A stretch of DNA of 64,000 bases, from NCBI GenBank assembly GCA_963736455.1, contig CAVTON010000001.1, positions 1,426,001 to 1,490,000 of the forward strand, given 5' to 3'. Positions 8,102 to 20,600 of this stretch are shown here, piece after piece. Within the stretch, counting starts at the first letter, position 1. The number at the start of each line of letters is the position of its first letter. The notes under the pieces are model-generated. The model was given only the letters and a program-made list of their open reading frames with translations, was not told the origin of the DNA and did no database searches. This DNA comes from DAHUXD01 sp963736455 (GTDB lineage Bacteria; Acidobacteriota; Thermoanaerobaculia; UBA5066; Gp7-AA6). The translations under genes were made by a program, and so were the position numbers.

Positions 8102-11100
8102 GTTCCGACGTTCCCGCCCGCCGGGATCCCGGTTCGCGACGCTTCGGCATCGCGGGCCGCCTGGCCGCGTCCTTCATCGACTCGAAGTTGACGCCGCTCT
8201 TCGTCCTCTTTGCCCTGGCCCTCGGCGCTCTCGCCGTCGTCGTAACGCCGCGCGAGGAGGAGCCTCAGATCAAGGTGCCGATGATCGACGTGTTTGCATC
8301 GGTGCCGGGGCGCAGCCCCGTCGAGGTTGAGCGCCAGGCCGCCAGCCCTCTCGAGAAAGCGTTCTGGTCGATACCCGGCGTCGAATACGTCTACTCGACC
8401 TCTTCGCCGGGACGCGCGCTGCTGGTCGTGCGCTTTCGCGTGGGCGAGGACCCCGACCGAGCGCTCGTTCGCGTCCGAGCCAAGCTCGACGCCCTCGCGG
8501 GCGACTGGCCCCACGATCTGGCTCCCCCGCTCGTCAAGGCTCGCTCGATCGACGACGTGCCGGTCTGGGCGATGACGTTCTGGAGCGCCACCCAGGATTC
8601 CGCGACCCTGCGACAGATTGCGGCCGAGGTGGAGAACGAGGTCAAGACGATCCCGGAGGTCTCGGACACCGCGCTCATCGGCGGCCTGCGCCGCGAATTC
8701 CGAGTCGAGCTCGATCCCGCACGGCTATCCGCCCGAGGGCTCTCCGGGACCGCGATCCTCGGCGCCCTGAAAGCCGCGAGCCGGCGTTTCGTCGTCGGCG
8801 CGCTCGTCGCGGGCGACCGCGAGATCGACGTCGAGGCTGGCGGTTTCGTGAAGAACACCGCGGAGCTCGGCGCGGTGGTCGTCGCCGAAAGCGGCGGGCG
8901 CCCCGTCCACCTGGGCGACGTGGCCCGCATCGTCGACGGGCCCGAAGAGCCGTCGTCGTACGTGAGCCACGGGCAGCCGGGCACACCGGGACAGCTTCCC
9001 GCGGTCACACTTTCGGTGAGCAAGCGGCGGGGCGCCAACGCGATCACCGTCGTTCGCGCGATCGAGCGCAAGCTGGAGCGTCTGCGCCCGCGCCTGATCG
9101 CCTCCGGCGTCCGCACGACGGTGACGCGCGACTACGGGGAGACCGCCTCGGAGAAGTCCAACGAGCTTCTGAAGCACATGGGAATCGCCACGCTCTCGGT
9201 GGCGCTGCTCATGGCGCTCGTCCTCGGGCGCCGGGAGGCCGGCGTCGTGCTGCTCGCCGTGCCCGTGACGCTCGCTCTCACTCTCTTCGTATTCTCGGTT
9301 CTCGGATACACGCTCAACCGCATCACGCTCTTCGCGCTGATCTTCTCGATCGGGATCCTCGTGGACGATGCGATCGTGGTCGTCGAGAACATCGTCCGGC
9401 ACCTGCGGCTGCCGTCCGCGCGGGGGCGCACGCTCGCCGACGTCGCGATCGAGGCGACCGACGAAGTGGGCAACCCCACCATCCTGGCGACGTTCGCCGT
9501 CATCGCGGCGATCGTGCCAATGGGGTTCGTCGGTGGCCTGATGGGCCCCTACATGCGGCCGATCCCGGTGGGAGCCTCGGCGGCGATGCTCTTCTCCCTG
9601 GTGATCGCGTTTACCGTCTCTCCGTGGGCGACGCGCCGCCTCTTCCGGAGCGTTCCCGCGGACAAGGTCGAGCATGGCGAGGCCGGAAGTGGCAAGCTCG
9701 GCGCAATTTACCGGAGGGCAATGACCCCACTCGTGACGGAGGGTGGTGGCCGGGCGCGGATCATCTTCTTTGCCGCCATGGGGGCCCTCCTCGCCGGGGC
9801 CATGGCGCTCGTGCCGCTCGGCGTCGTCATCGTCAAGATGCTGCCTTTCGACAACAAGAACGAGTTCCAGGTCGTCGTCGACTTTCCGGAAGGCACGACG
9901 CTCGAGACGACGCACCGGGCCCTGTCCGAGATGGCGGACGCGCTGTCGGGGCTCCCCGAGGTCGTCGGCACCGAGGTCTACGCCGGCACCGCCGCTCCTT
10001 ACAACTTCAACGGGCTCGTGCGTCACTATTTTCTGAGGACGGGTTCGCACCAGGGCGACGTGCAGGTCTCGCTGGCGTCGCGCGGCAAACGCCACCGCTC
10101 CTCGCACGCCATCGCCCGCGCGGCCCGGCCGATCGTGGACGCGATCGCCCGGCGCTACGACGCGCGGGTCAAGGTGGCCGAGGTTCCGCCGGGGCCGCCG
10201 GTGCTCGAGACGCTCGTGGCCGAGATCTATGGCCCGGACGACGCTGGCCGGCGCGAGGTCGCGCGGCAGGTACGCGAAGTGTTCGCCCGGACCGAGGGCG
10301 TGGTGGACGTGGACTGGTACGTCGAGAGCCCTCGGGACAAGGAGGTGTTCCGGCTCGACCGCGAAAAGGCTGGCCTCTCCGGGATCCACGAGGCGGACGT
10401 GGCCGCGACCCTGCGGCTCGCGCTCGGGCGCGAAGCGGTGGGCGAAATCCAGGTGCCAGACATCCGGGAGCGGATCCCCCTCGTCGTGACCATCGCGCAA
10501 GAACACCGGAACGACCTCGCGATCTTGTCCGCTCTCCCGGTGGCGGCCGCGGACGGACGGCTCGTGCCACTCTCCGAGATCGGCCGCTTCGAGCGGGAGC
10601 CGGAAGAGACGTCGATCTATCACAAGAACCTCAAGCCGGTCGTCTACGTCGTCGCAGACGTCGGCGGGAAGAAGGAAGCGCCCGTATACGCGATCGCCGC
10701 GCTCGAGAAGGGCATCGCGAAAATCACCGTGCCCGGCGGCTACCGGATCCAGACCAGAACGGCGAGCGCTCCCTTCGATACGGCGCGCTACGGCATCAAA
10801 TGGGACGGCGAGTGGCACGTGACCTACGAAGTCTTCCGCGACCTCGGCCTGGCGTTCGCCGCGGTGCTCGTGCTGATCTACGTCCTGGTGGTGGGCTGGT
10901 TCCGCAGTTTCACGGTTCCTCTCGTCATCATGGCGCCGATTCCCCTGACGCTCGTCGGAATCCTGCCGGCCCACGGGATCTTCGGCGTCTTCTTCACCGC
11001 CACATCGATGATCGGCTTCATCGCCGGGGCGGGGATCATCGTGCGCAATTCGATCATCCTGGTCGACTTCATCGAGTTGCGCCGCCGGGAGGGAATGGGC

Positions 11101-11370
11101 CTCTCCGAGGCGGTGCTCGATGCGGGCGAGGTGCGATTCCGCCCGATGCTCCTGACGGCCGCGGCGGTCGTGGTCGGGTCGTCGGTGATGCTGCTCGATC
11201 CGATTTTCCAGGGCCTCGCCGTCTCGATGATGGCGGGTGAGGTTGCCGCGACGCTCCTGTCGCGGGCGGCAGTCCCTGTTCTCTATTACCTGCTCAAGCG
11301 CTCGGAGGATAAACGGGCGGCGGCCCACGCCGACGCTCCTGCTTCCCAACTCGAAAGGAGTCTGGCATGA
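8098..11370 (+). CDS. RND-family efflux transporter permease
   Basis: The 1090-residue product has full RND length, with the 12-helix layout and two large periplasmic loops (~70-360 and ~600-900). The proton-relay pair sits in transmembrane helix 4 (SIGILVDDAIVVVENI, the two Asp near residue 421). It drives proton-coupled export through the adaptor and outer-membrane duct encoded just upstream. The sequence does not let me separate drug, metal or hydrophobe export. The absence of metal-site Met/His clusters and the ArsR partner leave both open. The GTG start overlaps the adaptor stop (GTGA). Confidence 0.9.
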   Translation: MSSDVPARRDPGSRRFGIAGRLAASFIDSKLTPLFVLFALALGALAVVVTPREEEPQIKVPMIDVFASVPGRSPVEVERQAASPLEKAFWSIPGVEYVYSTSSPGRALLVVRFRVGEDPDRALVRVRAKLDALAGDWPHDLAPPLVKARSIDDVPVWAMTFWSATQDSATLRQIAAEVENEVKTIPEVSDTALIGGLRREFRVELDPARLSARGLSGTAILGALKAASRRFVVGALVAGDREIDVEAGGFVKNTAELGAVVVAESGGRPVHLGDVARIVDGPEEPSSYVSHGQPGTPGQLPAVTLSVSKRRGANAITVVRAIERKLERLRPRLIASGVRTTVTRDYGETASEKSNELLKHMGIATLSVALLMALVLGRREAGVVLLAVPVTLALTLFVFSVLGYTLNRITLFALIFSIGILVDDAIVVVENIVRHLRLPSARGRTLADVAIEATDEVGNPTILATFAVIAAIVPMGFVGGLMGPYMRPIPVGASAAMLFSLVIAFTVSPWATRRLFRSVPADKVEHGEAGSGKLGAIYRRAMTPLVTEGGGRARIIFFAAMGALLAGAMALVPLGVVIVKMLPFDNKNEFQVVVDFPEGTTLETTHRALSEMADALSGLPEVVGTEVYAGTAAPYNFNGLVRHYFLRTGSHQGDVQVSLASRGKRHRSSHAIARAARPIVDAIARRYDARVKVAEVPPGPPVLETLVAEIYGPDDAGRREVARQVREVFARTEGVVDVDWYVESPRDKEVFRLDREKAGLSGIHEADVAATLRLALGREAVGEIQVPDIRERIPLVVTIAQEHRNDLAILSALPVAAADGRLVPLSEIGRFEREPEETSIYHKNLKPVVYVVADVGGKKEAPVYAIAALEKGIAKITVPGGYRIQTRTASAPFDTARYGIKWDGEWHVTYEVFRDLGLAFAAVLVLIYVLVVGWFRSFTVPLVIMAPIPLTLVGILPAHGIFGVFFTATSMIGFIAGAGIIVRNSIILVDFIELRRREGMGLSEAVLDAGEVRFRPMLLTAAAVVVGSSVMLLDPIFQGLAVSMMAGEVAATLLSRAAVPVLYYLLKRSEDKRAAAHADAPASQLERSLA

Positions 11371-11579
11371 CCAGGAGACCCATCAACGAATGGCTGCGCG
11401 GGATCGCGGGAGCATTCGTCCTGCTGTCGGTGGCGCTCGGATGGTTCGTTCATCCGGCGTTCTTTCTCTTCACCGCATTCGTCGGCGCGAACCTGCTGCA
11501 GTCCGCCTTCTCGGGCACCTGTCCGATGATGTGGTTCCTGCGGCGGCTCGGCGTCCCGGAGTCGGCAATGAAGCCGTAG
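11367..11579 (+). CDS. DUF2892 (YgaP-type transmembrane) protein
   Basis: The 70-residue protein has two membrane helices (~12-28 and ~29-45) and the family motif SGTCPMMWFLRRLG with a Cys after the second helix. DUF2892/YgaP-like membrane segments often accompany RND or rhodanese genes, and their role is unclear. The ATG overlaps the permease stop (ATGA), which places it as the last gene of the efflux operon. Confidence 0.8.
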   Translation: MTRRPINEWLRGIAGAFVLLSVALGWFVHPAFFLFTAFVGANLLQSAFSGTCPMMWFLRRLGVPESAMKP

Positions 11580-11684
11580 GGGACAGACGGCAGGACACTT
11601 CGGGTACGCCGCGCGGTTCAGCGCTGCTCTCGCGTTCTCGACTGGCATCCTCAAATGCGTGAGTCGTGTTCGCGAGCTCATCCG

Positions 11685-11707
11685 CTGCCGGAAGAGCCAC
11701 CCGGCAG
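11685..11707 (+). terminator. Possible terminator hairpin after the efflux operon
   Basis: CTGCCGG and CCGGCAG form a 7-bp stem around a 9-base loop, about 105 bases after the DUF2892 stop. No T-run follows, so intrinsic termination is only possible. Confidence 0.35.
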
Positions 11708-11751
11708 CAAACTGCTTGAATTCAATGGGTTGGTAAACGGCGTGGCAGATG

Positions 11752-11789
11752 GCTCCATATCTGGATATATTTCTATATATATATGGAGC
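11752..11789. promoter_or_regulatory. Inverted repeat at the RES-Xre operon start
   Basis: GCTCCATAT (11752-11760) and ATATGGAGC (11781-11789) are 9-bp arms around a 20-base AT-rich spacer. The right arm contains the GGAG ribosome-binding site of the antitoxin gene. A weak TGGCAG / 17 bases / TATATT promoter (11743-11771) runs through it. Type II antitoxins usually repress their own operon, and this is the obvious operator. Confidence 0.55.
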
Positions 11790-11793
11790 TTCA

Positions 11794-12228
11794 ATGACCC
11801 AGCCGCTCACCTATCCGGCGACGCGCTACGGACCCGCCCCGCTCGTGGATCTGCGTTCGAAGGGGACCCGCGAGAAGCTGAGCCCGTCCGCGCTGAAGGC
11901 GTTTTTCCACATCGTCGAGCGCTGGGAGGTCCCGGACGAGGCGGCCCGCGATCTCCTCGGCGGCATCTCGAACGGCACCTTCTACAAACGCAAGCGCGCG
12001 CCGAAGACGGTCGGCCCGGACGAGCTGCTGCGCGTATCGTACCTGGTCGGCATCTTCAAGGCGCTCAACATTCTCTATTCCCAGAAACTGGCGGACCGAT
12101 GGATCCGGCTGCCGAACTCGAACCCGATCTTCCGGGGCGACACTCCCCTCTCCTACCTCCGCGCCGGCGGAATTCCCGCCCTGCAGACGGTCCGGCGTCT
12201 TCTCGACGCGCGCCGCGGCGGCCGGTGA
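11794..12228 (+). CDS. Xre/MbcA/ParS-type antitoxin
   Basis: The 144-residue protein carries a helix-turn-helix-like region (AFFHIVERWEVPDEAARDLLGGISNGTFYKRKR), then the toxin-binding MbcA/ParS-Xre segment (RVSYLVGIFKALNILYS, and WIRLPNSNPIFRGDTPLSYL). The phrase NPIF.G.TPL..L is diagnostic for antitoxins paired with RES toxins. The ATG at 11794 follows GGAG at five bases; upstream in-frame codons lie in the operator. Its stop overlaps the toxin start by four bases. The protein should neutralise the RES enzyme and repress the pair. Confidence 0.88.
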   Translation: MTQPLTYPATRYGPAPLVDLRSKGTREKLSPSALKAFFHIVERWEVPDEAARDLLGGISNGTFYKRKRAPKTVGPDELLRVSYLVGIFKALNILYSQKLADRWIRLPNSNPIFRGDTPLSYLRAGGIPALQTVRRLLDARRGGR

Positions 12229-12905
12229 AGCATCCCCCCGTTCGGCTGGTCCGCCGGTACGACACCTCGAGGCTGATCCCGGCGAGGTTCGGCGCGGACA
12301 GCGTCCTCGCGCGCATCGCGGACGACGACGCCCACCTGCGCGACATCTTCGAGCTGGATCACGCCACGAACGACCGGCTTCTGACCGAGAACGAGCTCGC
12401 GGTCGGGCTCTCGAGCCACGAGCTCGTGTTCGGCGTTCCCTGCTACCGAATCGTGAACGCCGCGTTCTTTCACCCGCATCCGAACGGCAGCCGGTTCAAC
12501 GGGCCCGAGCGCGGCGCCTGGTACGCGGCGTTCGAGATCGAGACGGCCCAGGCCGAGGTGGCGTACCACCGCTGGCTCGAGCTCGCCGAGATCGCCTGGC
12601 TCGAGGAGACCGCGACCTACGTCGAATATCGGGCGGACTTCAGCGCCGAGCTCCACGACCTCCGCGGGGAGAAGCGCTTCGCCCGATGCCTGGATCCCGC
12701 GAGCTACGTCGAATCGCAGCGCCTCGCGGCGGATCTGCTCGCGGCCGGGTCCCTGGGAGTCGTTTATCCGAGCGTGCGCCGCCCCGGCGGGACCTGCATC
12801 GCCTGTTTTCGGCCCGCCCTCGTCGGAAACGTCCGGAGAGGGTCGGCCTTCGAGTTCCGGTGGTCCGGGTCCCCGACGCCCGCGATCGCCGGAATATCCC
12901 CCTAA
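12225..12905 (+). CDS. RES-domain toxin (NAD+-consuming)
   Basis: The 226-residue product has the RES core: the Arg-bearing strand SRFNGPERGAWYAAFE, the following ETAQAEVAYH helix, and YPSVRRPGGTCIACFRP near the C-terminus. Characterised RES toxins (MbcT, Res) degrade NAD+ by glycohydrolysis or phosphorolysis and halt growth when the antitoxin is lost. The expected Arg, Tyr and Glu positions are present by eye. The GTG start overlaps the antitoxin stop (GTGA). It sits at the edge of the direct-repeat-flanked segment, where an addiction module would stabilise the insertion. Confidence 0.87.
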   Translation: MKHPPVRLVRRYDTSRLIPARFGADSVLARIADDDAHLRDIFELDHATNDRLLTENELAVGLSSHELVFGVPCYRIVNAAFFHPHPNGSRFNGPERGAWYAAFEIETAQAEVAYHRWLELAEIAWLEETATYVEYRADFSAELHDLRGEKRFARCLDPASYVESQRLAADLLAAGSLGVVYPSVRRPGGTCIACFRPALVGNVRRGSAFEFRWSGSPTPAIAGISP

Positions 12906-13486
12906 CCGCCGCCGACGAGCTCGACGACCTCGTAGTCGTCGCCCTCCGCGAGCACGGTCGTGCCGTACTGCGCCTTCGGCAGGATCTCGCGATTGCGTTC
13001 GACCGCCACGCGGGGCGTCGCGATGCGAAGGCGTTCGAGCAGGTCCGCGACCGATGCCCCCCGGGGCAGGCGCATCGGCGAGCCGTTGACCGTGACGGCG
13101 ACGGCGGTTTCGGCGGCCATCACTTCCGCTTGATCGGATACTGGAACTCGGTGCTCGCCTTGCCGCCGCTGACGCGGATCACGGCCGCGGCCGTCCCGTT
13201 CGGAAAGGCCGGCACCATGAACGAGACGTTGCACGAGCCGTCCGCCGCCGTCCTTCCCTCGAAGGCCGTGGAGGCGCGGGCCGACGTCGAGAGGATGCGC
13301 ACCTGGACGGAGGCCCCCGCCAGGGGTCGGGGAGGCGAACCCGAGGTCGCCTTGAGCCGCGTCTGCACCGACCGGCCCGAGACGAAGTCGGGGACCGGCG
13401 AGAGCACCAGATCCACTTCGTCGGGGACGTCGCCCGAGCCGAGGTATTCGAGGACCATCTGGTCGAGGCTCCGATCGGTTTCCGCG
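12898..13486. repeat. Direct repeat copy 2 of the thiS cassette
   Basis: This 589-base segment matches 4761-5244 apart from 105 extra bases and a few substitutions. It contains a normal thiS-like gene and the 3' part of a full-length upstream gene, so it is the likely parental copy. The left edge coincides with the toxin gene's stop codon. Confidence 0.9.
12902..13120 (-). CDS. ThiS/MoaD-like sulfur-carrier protein
   Basis: The 72-residue beta-grasp protein has a ThiS-like opening (VAVTVNG..MRLPRGASVADLL), the strand RVAVERNREILPK, and the terminal Gly-Gly-Gly (VELVGGG) used for adenylation and sulfur loading. Its start overlaps the stop of the upstream gene (TGATG), which implies coupled translation. 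Sulfur carriers of this size serve thiamine, molybdopterin or cysteine synthesis; no partner enzyme is adjacent, so the pathway is undecided. Its 3' end overlaps the convergent toxin gene by four bases. Confidence 0.8.
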   Translation of the reverse strand: MAAETAVAVTVNGSPMRLPRGASVADLLERLRIATPRVAVERNREILPKAQYGTTVLAEGDDYEVVELVGGG

Positions 13487-13932
13487 AAGGGCACGTGCGT
13501 GCCCGGAGGCGCCGTCCCGTCCGACGCCGGCTTGTCTCCCTTCGTGGGACGCGCGGGCGGCTTCTCCGCCTTGTCGGGCTTGGCCGCCTTCGCGGGGAGA
13601 GGGATGGCGGGGCTCGCCTTGGCGGAGACCGGCGGCGCCGAGGGCGGCGACATCCCGTCGGGCACGAGCACCGCGCCGTCGGGTCCGTCGAAGCGCCCGC
13701 GCTGGATCGCCGCGATCATCGTCCGATGCTGCTGCTCCATGAGGTCCTGGACCGCGACGTCGTCTTTTCCGTTCTTGACGACCTCGGCATACGAGGTGCG
13801 CTTGGTCGCGAGGATCTCGCCGCCGACGTACACGAGCGACTCGACGCAGGGGTTCGCCTCGCCCTTGTCCTCCGTCTGGATGTGGAAGACGCGGCTCTTG
13901 TGCTTGACGTCGGTGTTGAACCCGGTGATCAC
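13120..13932 (-). CDS. Conserved hypothetical protein, MITGFNTDV-type N-terminus
   Basis: The 270-residue protein has a conserved N-terminal block (MITGFNTDVKHKSRVFHIQT, then SLVYVGGEILATK and a QQHRTMIAAIQRG helix, ~1-80). A Pro/Ala/Lys-rich linker (~90-150) and a C-terminal beta-rich domain (~165-270) follow. I recall similar N-terminal blocks in Acidobacteria and deltaproteobacteria but know no function. The C-terminal part may be an immunoglobulin-like fold. It uses a GTG start at 13932 and is translationally coupled to thiS. Its 3' third is duplicated at 4983-5244. Confidence 0.7.
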   Translation of the reverse strand: MITGFNTDVKHKSRVFHIQTEDKGEANPCVESLVYVGGEILATKRTSYAEVVKNGKDDVAVQDLMEQQHRTMIAAIQRGRFDGPDGAVLVPDGMSPPSAPPVSAKASPAIPLPAKAAKPDKAEKPPARPTKGDKPASDGTAPPGTHVPFAETDRSLDQMVLEYLGSGDVPDEVDLVLSPVPDFVSGRSVQTRLKATSGSPPRPLAGASVQVRILSTSARASTAFEGRTAADGSCNVSFMVPAFPNGTAAAVIRVSGGKASTEFQYPIKRK

Positions 13933-14064
13933 GGCTGTCGAAAATTGTAGCCCGGAGGACGAGCGGCTCAGAGCCGCCAGGGCTGCGGCGGCGTGTTCTT
14001 CCTCATTTGGGCCCGAGTCTAGCAGGCGGCGCCGGGCGGCGAGACCGGCGCCCGACGCGATCCG

Positions 14065-14627
14065 CTACGGCGCGATGGGCGAAACGCCAGGACGCTTGCG
14101 AAAGACGAGGAACGATTCCCGTGACTCGCCCTTCTGCACGGTCCACGTCCGGCGCGTCCAGGTCTTCCCGCCGTCCTTCAACTCCCACTGGGTGCGTTGA
14201 AAGGCGACCTCGACGCCGTCCTCGCTCTTCGTCACGGTCTGAATCCAGAGCGACTTCCGGTCCTTCGCCCACTGGGCCTGCACCGTTCCCTTCTCGCCTC
14301 GGCCCACGGCCTTCTCGTAGAGCTTTCCGTCCACGACGATCTCGTCGGCCGAGAGGTAAGGGCGGGGCTGTTCGACGGGTTCGATCCAGATGCGGCTCCC
14401 GTTCTGCCGGACCGAGAGAACCGCCTTCTTCATGCTGGTCGAGAGACCCTGGCTCGCGTCGACGTCGATGTCCCACACTCCTGAGAAGTCGATGGGCGCG
14501 GCCTTCGCGCCGCGGGCGGGCGGGGGCGCGGGCCGCGTCGGCCTCGGCGTGGGCGGCGCCGCCTGGGCGCGAAGGACCGAGGCGGCCGCCAGGCCGGCGG
14601 CGGCGAGAACGCCGAACGACCTTCGGT

Positions 14628-14631
<4 letters not shown>
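14065..14631 (-). CDS. Secreted hypothetical protein, possible Tat substrate
   Basis: The 188-residue product starts MNRRSFGVLAAAGLAAASV, which resembles a twin-arginine signal (RRSFG). A Pro-rich linker (~28-45) and a compact domain follow, opening FSGVWDIDVDASQGLS and containing several Trp and charged strands. The domain looks like a small lipocalin- or beta-barrel-type secreted module of the kind that begins 'FSGVW'. The ATG overlaps the uvrA stop (ATGA), so it is co-transcribed with uvrA. Function is unknown. Confidence 0.65.
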
Positions 14632-17474
<2,843 letters not shown>

Positions 17475-17537
17475 GGGGAGGGTGATTCTAAACGCTTGCG
17501 GCCAGCGCCGCCGCCGCCGGGAAAACCTCGACACCGC

Positions 17538-17566
17538 TTGGTCCGGGACGCGAGTCGAGCTAGAAT
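17538..17566 (+). promoter_or_regulatory. Sigma-70-type promoter of the large surface-protein gene
   Basis: TTGGTC (17538-17543), a 17-base spacer and TAGAAT (17561-17566) lie 58 bases upstream of the ATG at 17624. The spacing is ideal and the position fits. Confidence 0.6.
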
Positions 17567-17623
17567 CCGCGCCAGAGTTCGAGGCCGGCAAAACCTGAGA
17601 GGAGTTACCGAGGTCGCTCGCTC

Positions 17624-20600
17624 ATGAGAGCGCAGAGCCCCAGATTTGAGGCTCTGCGCGCGCTTCTCGCTCTCCTCCTTTTCCTTCCGAACTCTCCCCT
17701 CTCGGCGGCCACGGACTGCGCGACGCCCGGCCGCGACGGGTCCGGCGTCAGCCTGACGGGGATCGTCAACACCTACTGGCCCGGAACCGCTTCGGCGGCC
17801 GCAGGCGCCACGTCGATCACGCTGGGCGCCTCTCGCGGAGCCGCGGCCACGATCGCCTCCGGGGACCTCCTGCTGGTCATCCAGATGCAGGATTCGAACA
17901 TCAACTCGAGCAATAGCAGCTCTTACGGCAGCGGAACGGCGGGCAACCCCAGCGGGTACACGGCGCTTCGAAACACCGGCCTCTATGAGTATGTCGTCGC
18001 GGCCAATGCGGTCCCGGCGGGGGGAGGCACGCTCAATCTGACCGGCACGGGCGGCGGCGGAGGCCTGCTCAACGGTTACGACAACGGCGCCGCCAACAAC
18101 AGCACGCATGGGGTCCGGCGCTTCCAGGTCGTGCGCGTGCCGCAGTACGGCTCGGCGACCCTGACCTCGGGTCTCACCGCCGCAGGCTGGAATGGCGCCA
18201 CCGGCGGAGTGCTCGCCGTGGACGTGTCGGGCGCACTCACGCTCGGCAGCGCGACCGTTTCGGTGGACGGCCTCGGGTTCCGGGGCGGCGGCGCGCAGCA
18301 GCTCGCCGGCGGAACCGGCGGGGCCAACACCGACTACGTCGCCAACTCGGGCGGCGGCTTCGACGCCGCCAAGGGAGAAGGCACCGCCGGGACCCCGGAG
18401 TGGCTGTACGACGCCGCCGGCAATGCCGTCGTGGACAGCGGAACCGACTATCCCAACCAGGGAAACAGCATCTCGGGAGGCATGGCCCGTGGCGCCCCCG
18501 GAAACGCGGGCGGCGGCGGAACGGACGGGAACCCGACGGGCAACGACCAGAACACGGGTGGCGGCGGCGGCGCCAACGGGGGTGCCGGCGGTCATGGCGG
18601 TTTCGCCTGGAGCTCGGGCGTGGACGCCGGAGGCTACGGCGGCGCGGTCTTTCCGGCCGCCGTGACGAGGGTCGCCCTCGGAGGAGGAGGCGGCTCCGGA
18701 ACCCGCAACAACAGCTCGGGAGCCGTCTCGTCGGGCGCGGCCGGCGGCGGAATCGTAATGCTCCGTGTCGGCAGCGTCTCGGGCACCGGCACGATCACGG
18801 CCAACGGAGTCGTCGGACCATCTCCGGCCAACGACGGAGGAGGTGGCGGAGGCGCGGGCGGCTCGATCGTCTTCACGGCGCTCAACGGCCCGCTCACCGG
18901 CGTGGCCGTTGCCGCGCACGGCGGCGCCGGCGCCGATGCGTGGCCGACCTCCGGCCCGGGAACCGGATGCGGAAATTCGCCCCCGGGCGGAAACTGCAAC
19001 TACCACGGACCGGGAGGTGGTGGCGGCGGCGGCGTCATCCTCCTTTCCGGAGGCCCCACTTCATCCGACGTCGCGGGCGGCGCGAACGGGACGACCACGA
19101 CCGCCGCCAATGCGTTCGGCGCCACGGGAGGTTCGGCCGGAGTCGTCGCGACGAACATCCTGCCCGGTCAGATCCCTGGCGCGAGCTCCGGCGCCGAGTG
19201 CATTCCGACGCCGACGCCCACTTTCACGCCGACGAATACGCCGACCCAGACGTTCACGAACACGCCGACGCGCACGTTCACGCCGACTCCGACTCAGACC
19301 TTTACCCCGACGCCGACGTCCACGAACACGTCCACCCGCACGAACACGCCGACCAGCACCGCCACCAACACATTCACACCGAGCAACACGGCGACCAACA
19401 CGCCCACTCAGACGTTCACGGTGACCCTGACTCCGTCGAACACGCCCACGCGAACCTTCACGCCGACCAACACGGCCACGAACACCCTGACGCCCAGCAA
19501 CACGGCGACGAATACGCCGACTCAGACCTTCACCCCGACATTGACGCCGTCGAACACGCCGACGCGCACGTTCACGCCGACCAACACCGCCACCAACACC
19601 TTGACACCCAGTAACACGGCCACCAACACGCCGACCCAGACCTTCACCCCGACATTGACGCCGTCGAACACGCCCACGAATACCGCGACCAACACCCTGA
19701 CCCCGAGCAACACGGCAACCAGCACCCCGACCCAGACGTTCACGCCGACGCTGACCCCATCCAACACGCCGACCCGCACGTTCACGCCGACCAATACGGC
19801 CACCAACACTCTGACGCCGAGCAACACGGCCACGAATACGCCGACTCAGACCTTCACGCCGACCCTGACCCCGTCGAACACGCCCACTCAGACCTTCACG
19901 TCGACGTTGACGCCGTCCAACACGCCGACGAACACGGCGACGCACACCTTCACGCCGAGCAATACGGCAACCAGCACCCCGACTCAAACCTTCACGCCGA
20001 CCCTGACTCCGTCGAACACGCCGACGAACACCGCGACCAACACCTTGACCCCGAGCAACACGGCAACCAGTACGCCGACCCAGACGTTCACGCCGACGCT
20101 GACCCCATCGAACACGCCGACCCGGACGTTCACGCCGACCAATACGGCCACCAACACTCTGACGCCGAGCAACACGGCGACGAATACGCCGACTCAGACC
20201 TTCACCCCGACCCTGACCCCGTCGAACACTCCCACGAATACCCCGACCAGTACCTTGACCCCGAGCAACACGGCGACCAACACGCCAACCCAGACCTTCA
20301 CGCCGACCTTGACGCCGTCGAACACGCCGACGCACACATTCACGCCGACCAACACCGCCACCAATACCCTCACCCCGAGCAACACGGCCACGAATACGCC
20401 CACTCAAACCTTCACGCCGACCCTGACTCCGTCGAACACGCCGACGAACACCGCGACCAACACCTTGACCCCGAGCAACACGGCAACCAGTACGCCGACC
20501 CAGACGTTCACGCCGACGCTGACCCCATCGAACACGCCGACCCGGACGTTCACGCCGACCAATACGGCCACCAACACTCTGACGCCGAGCAACACGGCGA

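Noticed and set aside
8725..11349. 874-residue minus-strand ORF across the RND permease
   Set aside because: Antisense to a full-length RND permease; composition is His/Asp/Arg-rich and typical of a shadow frame.
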